Assembly: GCF_002775205.1 (NCBI RefSeq)
Contig: NC_036454.1
Coordinates: 27,140,283 to 27,204,282 of the forward strand
Length of the DNA: 64,000 nucleotides
DNA from: Xiphophorus maculatus
Lineage: Eukaryota; Chordata; Actinopteri; Cyprinodontiformes; Poeciliidae
Direction: 5' to 3'
Part shown: piece by piece, positions 1 through 9,400 of the stretch
Layout of the letters: each line of letters begins with the position of its first letter
Position numbering within the stretch: the stretch's first letter is position 1
The notes under the pieces: generated by a model
The model's database searches: none
What the model saw: the letters and a program-made list of their open reading frames with translations, nothing else
What the model was told of the DNA's origin: nothing
Position numbers and translations under genes: made by a program

Positions 1-1019
1 TCCTGATCGGATTGCTCTCGAGCTGCAGATGCGATAATCTCCGGTATCCGGCTGATACGCATTTTTTATTTGTTTTCTTTTCTTTCAAGTCTGACCTGCC
101 AAGTCTCTTATTTTCTTAAAAGCAAAAACACGTAAATATGTGTGACCTGAGAGATGTGGCAGTTTCGAATCCTTTGGAAAATGAAAGAAGTTACTAGATT
201 CTCTTAAGTTGTGAATCAAAGCATATTTCCTCAACAGGAGGTGCACCGATCACAGTTTTCTAGGCCAATAACAACTGTTGATTTTCCCCCCCATCCCCAG
301 ATCTGACCTGCCAAATTCATGAGTGATTACTTACATTTATTTTTTATTTTACACATATAAGAGAGAAAGTGTTTCAATGGAAAATGACAGCATTTTGAAA
401 GTTATTTCCATTCGTAAATCAAGGCATCCATCCTTAACTCTCATCTGATTTTTAATTCAACTCAAAAATGTGACTATAGTTTATAGGCCAAAAAAAGTAG
501 AAGTTTTTAACTTTGACGCACTAAATGAATGGCACAAACATTTTAAATCACCAATAATAAAACCACATTTTAGTAAATCAATGCTTTTGGTTAAGGCATT
601 TATAGACTGAATATAGCGGGAGAGCTTAGTTTTTGTGCATTCATTAAAAAGGGAAAGAAATTATATTTTTTAGAATTTGATGTGATAATTACCAGTCAGA
701 GCTGATCAAGGAAACAATGGCTGATTCCAGTTTCCAGCTGAGTAATCGGTGCATCTCTGCTTTAAATAAAACTTTCTAATGACCTTTATGAATCATGCAG
801 CCTTTGCTAACTCTGAACGGGAGTATTCATTCAAGAGAAAATATGAAATGTAAAATTCATTGTAAACACAACTATAAGCACATCCCGCTTTCGAAAACAA
901 AAATACACTGCATTGACTTAATCAAACCTGCGCAGTAACTTAAACAAAAAAAAAAAAAAAAAAAAAAAACAGAAAACACAGTGACTTTTGAGCAGACGTG
1001 GAGGCAGAAAAAGATTTAC
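1..1019 (-). other. msi1: Part of msi1 intron 2
   Basis: This stretch lies downstream, in the minus-strand direction, of the msi1 exon 2 donor, so it is read as intron. It is AT-rich and I saw no further Musashi exon in it; the next RRM1 exon must lie beyond the left edge. The only marked structure is a 24-base A run at 946-969. Confidence 0.7.
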
Positions 1020-1447
1020 CTTGTGTAGTTTGCCAGCTGAGTCCACCTATAAACATTTTGCTGTGGAAAAAGTGAGAAAATATGCAGATTAACAGGGTCA
1101 ACAAAGCAGCATTCAGAGATCTCAGGGCGCCGCTGCTGCTTTCACAGCACCGACAAAGTTGTTGCTGGGCTTTTCAGAGGGATCCCGGAGCTGCAGATGG
1201 ATTTTCAGAGAGAAACATCTCATTTAGCACGGATCCTCTCTGCGTGGAGGTGTGCGAGTCTAACTCCGCACCTCGGAGCTCTCACGGAAAGCCGCGCTTG
1301 TTTTCACAAAGTTTGAAAAACAAAGTTGTCGGGTTTTGTTTTTTGTGTTTTGTTTGTTTTTTGATTTTTTCTTTTTTTTCTCCGTTACCAGGGGTCGTGA
1401 GGGGAGTCCGCGGCGGACAGGCTGCTCTGGCTCCCTTCCGTGTCCAT
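1020..1447 (-). CDS. msi1: Musashi-1 RNA-binding protein, first two coding exons (gene continues off the left edge)
   Basis: Musashi-1 is a neural and stem-cell RNA-binding protein that controls translation through two RRM domains. Two minus-strand coding exons are visible. Exon 1 is 1389-1447: ATG at 1447, then an acidic and serine-rich N-terminus ending in the conserved DSPHDP, with codon TG|C split by a GT donor. Exon 2 is 1020-1060: it completes Cys, then reads KMFIGGLSWQTTQ, the start of RRM1 with the RNP2-type core, and ends at a GTAAAT donor in phase 1. The joined sequence matches the start of vertebrate MSI1. QTTQ, rather than the QTSP-type sequence of MSI2, favours MSI1. Both exons are shorter than 60 nt, so no ordinary ORF scan shows them. 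The rest of RRM1, RRM2 and the C-terminus are outside the window. Confidence 0.9.
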
Positions 1448-1760
1448 TCCGAGTCCTCTCGGTGTGTGTGAGCCTGCCGGTGTGGGTGGATGGGTGGGTG
1501 GGTGGGTGTGTGTGACCGGGCCGAGCCGTGCGGGAGGACAGGCGGAGAGCGAGTGAGAGGAGCTGGGCGGGTTTGGCCCGGGGTGACAGAGAGGGGAGCG
1601 GGCCAGATGCAGGCTGGGACAGACTCCACCTCCTTCCCTCAGTCCCCGCTGCGGTCCCTCTCTCATCCCACCACCGCTGCCGTCGAGGCACGCGGCTCCG
1701 GCGTCAAGTTAGAGGGAACTAACCCCGTCACTTCCGGCGACGCTTTTCAAAGTTAAAGCA
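1448..1760 (-). promoter_or_regulatory. msi1: msi1 5' UTR and GC-rich promoter region
   Basis: The DNA upstream of the msi1 ATG changes abruptly from AT-rich to GC-rich with many CpG dinucleotides, as expected for a CpG-island promoter. It contains the motif GGGTGGGTGGGTGGG at 1492-1506 on the plus strand, so the msi1 transcript would carry the complementary CCCACC repeats. No TATA box was recognised. The open frames across this region on both strands are explained by GC richness. The transcription start cannot be placed from sequence alone. Confidence 0.6.
1492..1506 (+). other. Perfect G-quadruplex motif in the msi1 5' region
   Basis: Four GGG tracts are separated by single T loops (GGGTGGGTGGGTGGG). 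Sequences of this form are known to fold as very stable parallel quadruplexes. It is 45 bp upstream of the msi1 ATG and is G-rich on the msi1 template strand; the coding strand is C-rich and could form an i-motif. Confidence 0.75.
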
Positions 1761-1894
1761 AAGTTGCAAAAGTCTTACCACTTACAATGTATTTGTTCTG
1801 CTCAGATGCTTTATTTTATGGAGATTGATGCCATTTTACAGCTTAAGAGGAAAAGATTAGTCACTCCTCACAAAAACCTGCTTGTCGATAATAT

Positions 1895-2527
1895 CTCCAG
1901 TTGGGTATTAACTAGTTACATTTATCCAGTTAAAATTACTTGAACTTTTTGGAAAATAAATACTTTTAGGTTTATACACCGTACTTTTTACTTGCATCAT
2001 TTTATTATGAAGTATTTTTACTTGCATCATTTTATTATGAAGTATTTTTACTTGCATCATTTTATTATGAAGTATCGCTCTTATTTGAGTAAAATGTCTG
2101 GATGGTCGACCCACTGCGAGTAACTTCACTGAATTAAAAAACGAGCTCATTTTAAACCAAAATTCACCTGATACAGACATACACCTGAAGTTTTTGTCAA
2201 AGTTGCAAAAGTTTTATAATGAAAGAAATTGATTTGGAAATATATATATAAATTCCATGCTTTTGTTATATTATATGAATAATTTAATTTTTTATCCTTA
2301 AGCTACCAAAGCTTAACATAACTTTGTATGTTGTTCCGTCTGGGGAAGTCATTTTTAAATATTAAATGATTGATGTTTTGATCAGTTACGTGCGTGAGTA
2401 TACCTTTTTACCAAATACTCTTCTTACTCAAGTCATTTTTGGATGGCTAGGTTTTACTTGAGTAAAATGTGTTAAAGTAGTGCTACTCTTACTTCAGTAC
2501 AATTTTGGGGTATTCTACCCACCTCTG
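1895..2527 (-). repeat. Dispersed teleost repeat ending in ACCCACCTCTG
   Basis: The stretch contains recurrent ACTTGAGTAAAATG-like segments and ends with the boundary ACCCACCTCTG. Read on the minus strand it begins CAGAGGTGGGTAGAATACC, a start I recognise from a very common fish interspersed repeat. The left end and any target duplication are unclear. The three-copy 30-bp minisatellite at 1985-2074 lies inside it. Confidence 0.6.
1985..2074. repeat. 30-bp minisatellite, three exact copies
   Basis: A 30-bp unit starting TTTTTACTTGCATCATTTTA repeats at 1985, 2015 and 2045 without any mismatch that I can see. Exact identity suggests recent expansion by slippage or unequal exchange. Confidence 0.9.
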
Positions 2528-4168
2528 GTATCCAATGTTATGAGACAAGGGGCGCTGCACTAGAGAGGGCGCCATATTGATGGTGAAAAAGATGTTGACC
2601 GCATTTTACATCTGTTTGTGTGCGCCCATACTGTGTACACCTCACTTGTGCCCTGTCTGCACATATGGCAACGAAATGAATGGCCAGCATCACGTTTTCG
2701 TCAAATGTTGTCAGAGGAGATGCAAAATTTAAACAAACATGTACATGACCTAGTTGCATTTATACAAAAACTTAAAAGCCACACTTGTTCCTGTTCCTGC
2801 TGAAATAATAGAAATTTCTTTAATGTGCCACAGAGAGAAAAAGTAGGTGCAACAACAACCAAGTGAAAGGCGATCACAGTACGTTCACACCAACATAAAA
2901 AGTATAAAAAGAATAGAATGCAGTATAGTAAGAGCAAAATTTTAATATAAATATACTCTGCAGTATTTTTATTGCTTTGTATACTCCGGTCCAAAGAAAT
3001 GTGCAATTGGATAGGTTAACTAAAAATCAATATACAAAATTTGCATGTGGATAATAAAAGAAAGGAAGGAATCTATCTGTAAACATAGCATTGATGTTAT
3101 GTTTTACAGGAAGCCTTCTAAGTCAAGGAAGTTGGGCCATTAATTTGAAGAGACGGTTTCCTAGCTTCCTGTCACTATCTTGCTAATGCTGACCACTTTG
3201 CCCAAAACCCACTTCAGTTAAGATAAAGAGTTATCAGAAATGATTTGAAGATAAAGTAACTGATTTATGATAGAGTCTTCACTTGGTCTTTAATGTTGCA
3301 GAAACAGGAAGGGAAACGGCTCACAGTTTAGAGGAAAAACCTCAGGACTGCATGAACACGTAGTTTAAAACACACCTGAAAAGCTTGAAATACACCTCAC
3401 AGCTCACTATGTACTTATTCAATGATATCCTTGATTTTTACTTGTGTAATAGCTGGTGTTTAAGCTCTACATGCCGTCTAACTGCATCAGTTTAGCGCTC
3501 TGTGAAGGGTAGACGTGTTTCAGAGTCCATTATTGCGCTGTCTGCCTCCACATTGCAAACCGGTTTACGCAGTGTGGGACAACAGAAGGTTTGTGTGCTG
3601 CGTGCTCATTCATTGCTGAGGTTTAAGCATTTAATTAGTAGCTACTAAAGCCAGCTCCCGCTAATCTTCTCAACACTGACTCAACATGTGACCTGGTAAC
3701 TAATGTTAAGGCCGATCAATAGCCCGTCCAACTCAAACAAAGGGAATGACAGCTTTGACTTAAGGTGGGTGTAAAACTCATTGCTGCCTTACAAGAGGCT
3801 TGGAGTTCGAAGAAAGTTTGGAGGTGCTTTTTTAAAAAAAAAAAAAGAGTATGTTACCGCTGCCATTTATTACAGAGGGGAACAATACAGGGACAGATTG
3901 TGCCCCCACAATGGTAACTTACAGTGTGCTCCATCCTCATTGAGCGACGCAGTCAGTGTCCTGACTGCAAGCAGGTCTACTGACTGATGATGGAGCTCTG
4001 GAAGTGGGACAGGGGGCCATTTGGACGGGAATTGAGGGGTGTGTTAAGTTTCTGCATGCATGATCAATGGGATTGAATAGGTTGGGATGGGGTAGAGTGA
4101 GGAGGGCAAAAAAAAAAGGCAGGCCAGACCAAAGCGGCGATGGAGTGAGAGAGGTGTTTGCAATGGAA

Positions 4169-4194
4169 ACACACACACACACACACACACACAC
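4169..4194. repeat. (AC)13 microsatellite
   Basis: Uninterrupted AC dinucleotide run. The minus-strand poly-Val/Cys open frames over it are artefacts of the repeat. Confidence 0.95.
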
Positions 4195-5189
4195 AGAGGT
4201 GGTGAGCAATGGTTTGTTAATGAGATGGGCAGTGCGGATTGTGTCTCATTACCAATCAGCACAGCTTTGAGTTCTCTTCGGAGAGGACCAAAAACATGCA
4301 CGCTCCAGTGTGTGCCGCATGTGTTTCTTTTCGATAAAACCTGGCTGTGTGGCGCGGCATTAGTCACAGCGGTATCTGAGCTGTTGGAAGTCCACACACA
4401 CTGCCTTCTGTCCGTTTGCGTGAGGAGTTTCCTCTCGGTAGTACAATGAGTCTTAATTACAGGTCAGTGGCATGTCTTAGGGAGATAGAGGGAGCTCTGT
4501 TACCCTTCCAAATACTGTATAATGCCATCATCCCAAGGGTGGGGTGGGGTAACAAGAGCTGGACACAAAAAGGTGCTGATAGGCTGAACATGAGAACGGT
4601 ATAATGCGATCGGGGTGGAGAAAATGAGCGTTTTACACTGAAAAGAGAGTGGAGGGGGGGAGCTAAGATGGCACATTACCTCTCAAAGGATTTTGCCCAT
4701 TTCGTTTGCTTTACAGTTACCCCACAACTAATTCCAGCCAACTTTCTTTGACAAAAAAAAACAAGAGATGGATTAAGGACAAAGACAAGCTGGATTGGGG
4801 TGAAACAAATCTGCAAAGGGAAAATCTGTGGTTACAGTTACAGCGACGCATTTTCTACCACCTGTTGATGCTGCAAGTTCAAACCTGCTCACTGTGCCTG
4901 ATGAATACCTAAATAAGTCTTACACGTCTCTACTCTGAGATACCGTGATGTACGTAGTTTGTGAAGCAGATCTTTTTTATGCTATTTTATTTCAAATAGA
5001 AGCTAAATGCATGCATCCAAGACCAATGCTTATAGGTCTTCTGAAAGAAAGAAATTGTATCACCCTATCTGAAAAGTGCGGCCTTTTTAATCTCATCTTA
5101 CTCTGACACCACTAATTAAAATTTCACACAACCGTGCCTTCACAGGTCACCTGTATATAATTTAATCTCAGCCAAAGGTGAAGGGTTAG

Positions 5190-5570
5190 GTAGTTTTTTT
5201 AACATCGCACCTCACCATGAACTCATCACCCCAATGGTGAAACACGGTGGTGGAAGCATCATGGTGTGGCAATGTTTTTCCCAAGCAGGAGCAGGGAAGC
5301 TAAACAGAGCTAAATATTGGAGAATCCAGGAAGGAAACCTGCTGGAGGTTGCAAAAGAAGCTTAATATCCCAGCAGGATTACCTTTAACATACAACCAGA
5401 AAAACATTATGTTGCAGTGGTCCAGTCAAAGTCTAGAAATCTAACAGAAAATCTGCAGCAAGGCTTGGAAATTGATGTTTTACACTCTCCACTAAATGTC
5501 ACTGAGCTTGAGCTGTTTTGAAAAGAATTGGAAAAGACTTCAGTCCCTGGAAGTGAAAAGTTTGTTTTCG
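5190..5570 (+). pseudogene. Tc1/mariner-like transposase remnant
   Basis: The stretch at about 5231-5350 translates in one frame to a [11 protein letters not shown]-type core, a hallmark of Tc1 transposases just before the second catalytic Asp region. It is followed by decayed sequence resembling the transposase C-terminal part (SPDLNPIEN and LTELELF regions). Stops and deletions break the frame throughout, and no terminal inverted repeats were identified. It is a fossil fragment with no expected activity. Confidence 0.75.
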
Positions 5571-5643
5571 AGTGCCTCTTTCAACAATACAAGTTTAGAC
5601 ATTTTATAGTAAATAAATCCAAAATAATTAATTCAAAAATAAC

Positions 5644-5645
<2 letters not shown>

Positions 5646-5677
<32 letters not shown>
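5646..5677. repeat. (AT)16 microsatellite
   Basis: Uninterrupted AT dinucleotide run in intergenic DNA just downstream of the Tc1-like remnant. Confidence 0.95.
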
Positions 5678-5679
<2 letters not shown>

Positions 5680-6243
5680 ACCTCACCTCATATATACCTC
5701 ACCTTTTTGTTGTTGTTGTTGTTTTGGTTTTGAAGAGACCCGAGTCACTGAAATACATTTCTACAGAACTGGGTCAATTCAAAGCATAGATGGCACAACA
5801 GCGCCCTCTACTGGCACAGGTTACTCATCAAGCTGTGCTTGACCTACAGTAACTTATAGCGCTTTGAATCACTAGAAGCTCACTAAATAATCAAGAGTCT
5901 GGTATGCAGGCATTCTGAAATAAAAAGAAGAAAATCTCTACTGTGAAAAAAAACCCTGATTTAAAAATAGATTATCTGTCCTTAAAGTGAGTTTTACATT
6001 AAAAATAAGAAATGCATGTGATCTGCAATCACATCTTCTCATTTATTGGCTCGTTCCCTGACTTGGCAGACAGCTTTTGTCAGAAGTCTCAGCAAATGCA
6101 ACTTTGCTCATGTTTGGTTATTGTTCTTAAATTGTACTTTGGTCACTGTTGGGGACTGAGGGAGAGGGGACAAAGTTCACAGGGCGCTCGTAAGGAGGAG
6201 GGGGTGAAAAGGAGGAAGGTTAAAAAAAAGAAAAAAGAAAAAT

Positions 6244-6256
6244 TGACCTTTGAAAG
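6244..6256 (-). promoter_or_regulatory. Possible HNF4/DR1-type nuclear receptor site upstream of hnf1a
   Basis: TGACCTTTGAAAG reads CTTTCAAAGGTCA on the minus strand: a perfect AGGTCA half-site, one-base spacer, and a degenerate second half-site. Mammalian HNF1A promoters are known to be activated by HNF4A through a proximal DR1-like site. This copy is about 230 bp upstream of the hnf1a ATG. The match is short and could be chance. Confidence 0.35.
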
Positions 6257-6486
6257 GAAAACAGCAGGTGGAGTGCAAAAACCAGGCAGCTGAGGACGCA
6301 TCGGGAGGAAAATCAGTGGAGGAAAATTAAAGCGCTCTGGTTTTTCATTTAAAGAAGAGCAGCTCGTATGAAAAAAAAAGAATGAGGCCCAACGCAGGCC
6401 GTCCGGCTGCTATTTGAATGCGACAGGAAGAGCACATGCGAGCAGTGTTTGTTTGTGAGGCAGCAGCACGATAAGACACCAGACCA

Positions 6487-9400
6487 ATGGAGGGAGAGGA
6501 GAGGGCAGCCATGGCGAGGCCAAGTCGTCTGACCGCCCTTCAGGAGCAGCTCATCTGGGCCCTGCTGGAATCCGGACTGTCCCGGGATGTCCTAGTCCAA
6601 GCCGTGGGCGAGCTGGAGCGCAGCAGGGCCGGAGCAGAGAGGGGAGACAAGGGCGATGGAGAGAGCTCCGAGGAGGGAGAAATGGATTTCCCTCCGCCTA
6701 TATTCCGAGAGCTGGAGAAGCTTCCTCCGGAAGACGCGTCCAAGCTGAGGGCCGAGGTCGACCGGCTGCTGCAGTGAGTACATCCCAAGGTTTTCTGGAG
6801 ATTCCATGGCAATGGCAAACTCATCTTGATGTCTCGTTGAAGTCGTTATTCCAGCAAATTTTTCTACCCTAAAGGAAGTAGGTTAATTTTTTGTAAATTT
6901 AGAACCTCCTCATCAAATGAGTCTGTTCCTCCGTGTTCTGGCCAAATCTATTTTTCTGTCTAAAACATTATTCCTCACTTCGGTTCTCCTCTCTTTCCTA
7001 AATCCTCCCTCCTTCACATGCTTCTCTGTTTCTCTCTCTGCAATCTGGCTTCTGAGGCAAATTTAAAGAGGGTTCCTCCTTTGCTAGTTACTAATTACCC
7101 ACCCCCATCATTATTCCCTTGCCATTTCTTAATAAATAAGCTCCATGCATACAGGTAGGTGAAGATTAATGGAGTGGGGCTGGTAACAGGAGACCGTGTT
7201 TGCATAACGCTTAAGCAATATTTCGGAGCGCGCCTTTAAGAGCAGATTTAGAGAATTTAAAAGACAAGCATTCCCTACAGACACACTTGATACATAAAAA
7301 CGTGATAAAGCATCCGTCATTAAAAAGGTTTTCATTTAGTGCTTCATTTAATTGAACTTATATTTGAATATTTGCTGCTCCAAATGGAGTCTTTTAAGGT
7401 ATCGTGTATTTTCAAGCTTTCACACAGAGTCCAAACGTTAAATCAGGCCTCATAAACCTTTTACACGTTTCTTCCCCTCCAGTGATCCGAAAGGGCTGGA
7501 CTTTGCTCCCGTGTGCTTTCTCTTATCTCTCTCTGTCAATAGGCCTCTATGCGACTTCCCGGTGTGTGGAAACACATTAAGTCCAATGTTTTCACTGCCT
7601 GTACCTGCTTGACACTTCTATAGAAACTATAGTAGCTGTCGCAATTCTCACATTCTATGGAGAAAAAGAAAAAATGAGTAAATGAAAACTATTTGGACGT
7701 GGCTAACAAATTTTCAGCAAATTAAGAAAAGGGAAAATGATGGAAACAATATGCGTTTGGTATTGATGGTCACGTGTGCAGGTCATCAAACCCGTTTTGA
7801 TTACCTGTATATTTGTACAGAAATTTGCATTTATGGAGGTAAAAGTTACAAACGTGAACGATAACATGGAGTGAAGAGTGCCAAATTACAATAAATAACT
7901 TATAAAATATTTTTTTAATGTGTAATGAATTTAATAAAACTGGAACTACAGAGAATTTATTCAATATAGAAATAACTATAGTCAATAAAATCATTTAAAT
8001 GTAATGATTTTTATTGTAAAAACATAGTTATTTCATGATTTAATAAATAATTTCATGCTCCAAACTGTCAACTTCACCCATCAAACTCAGTGGGTGGGGT
8101 TAGAGGAGATTCTGAAAGTCTGATTGGCCGGTGCAAACTGCAAGTTAAGACAACTTCTTCTAACTCTGAAATGACACTCGGACAATATTTTAACTAGAAC
8201 TGTGAAAATATTTTGGAGGCACATATAATTAATTTTATATTTTATCAAAAATATCGGACAGGGATAGGAAAACACTGCAATAAAGGTTCCATTGATGAGA
8301 TGAAATGTTTTATCATGAAATGGTAATGTTGAAATGAATAAAAATGCGAGCGGATTAGCTTGTGTATGTTAGCTACTTAAACATTAGTCTCTGTAACTAA
8401 ATTTTTACTTTCATGAAATATTTATATCTTTGTACTCCATTAGATACAACTGATATTTTTAACAACCATGTGTTCAAGCCTCAAATGCAACTTTGCAAAA
8501 TATCGCCTCCGTCATCCCTCTGTCTTGTTACAATTTGACTGAAATTTTAATCCAAGTCTTTCTTTTCTAATCAGAAAAATCAGCCAAAACTCTCCCCAAA
8601 ATCAGACTCCCAAATCAATCTCAGACCTGAATCATACAAAGACAAAAAGTGAGGGCCCAGCCAACAAAGGCTGGATGATCTAGCAGGGGTGTCAAACTCC
8701 AGTCCTCAAGGGCTGCTGTCCTGCAGTTTTTAGATGTGCCACTGGAATGAAATGAATTAATTACCTCCTCCTTGTGTAGATCAGTTCTCCAGAGCCTTGC
8801 TAATGACCTAATTATTCTATTCAGGTGTGGTGCAGCAGAGGCACATCTAAAGGTTGCAGGGCAGCGGCCCTTGAGGACTGGAGTTTGACACTTGTGATCT
8901 AGAGAGATAAGCAAAGAGGAACATTTAAATGTCCTCTCTTATGTTCTCTAACTTTTTAATACACTAGGAATGCCAAAAATATAGTGGTAAACGTTAGTTC
9001 TCATAATAAATGTCATTTTGTGGGAGCTCTTCCCACTTCATAAACAGCTTTTGGAAAAAATAAATAAATAAAATGGTTGAAGTTAGATTTCATGCATGTC
9101 ATGTTCTGTGACCAGACCAATTACTATTAGCAATACTGTCAGATAGCAGTTTTTATATGTGTAACCAATAAATTCACATGTTAAGCAACAGATTTCTCTT
9201 AACTATGTGACTAATTTTACAAGACACAATTCAATAAACGTGTAAACAAACACAAGTTTTAGTAGCTCTACAGCTATATTGGATTGCTCACAGGAGTCGA
9301 ACTCATACAAGACATGATTCTGACTTCAGCTGACATTCCAGTAGATTTTTCCTGGAACCCAAAAGTCATGACTTCTGAATACAAATGGTATTTACAAAGA

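Larger units (their letters stand above)
2528..6486. other. Intergenic region between msi1 and hnf1a
   Basis: About 4 kb separate the divergent msi1 and hnf1a promoters. I found no coding exon here. Recognised content: an (AC)13 microsatellite at 4169-4194, an (AT)16 microsatellite at 5646-5677, a Tc1-like transposase remnant around 5190-5570, and the hnf1a 5' flank at about 6200-6486. The small open frames at 2618-2803, 3781-3987 and 4706-4912 show no family signature. Confidence 0.7.

Noticed and set aside
1260-1691. Long minus-strand open frames (115-143 codons) over the GC-rich block
   Set aside because: They are shadows of CpG-rich 5' UTR. The true msi1 exon 1 lies in a different frame and ends at a splice donor at 1388.
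4044-4397. Minus-strand frames with poly-Val/Cys over the AC repeat
   Set aside because: The apparent coding potential is produced by the dinucleotide run.
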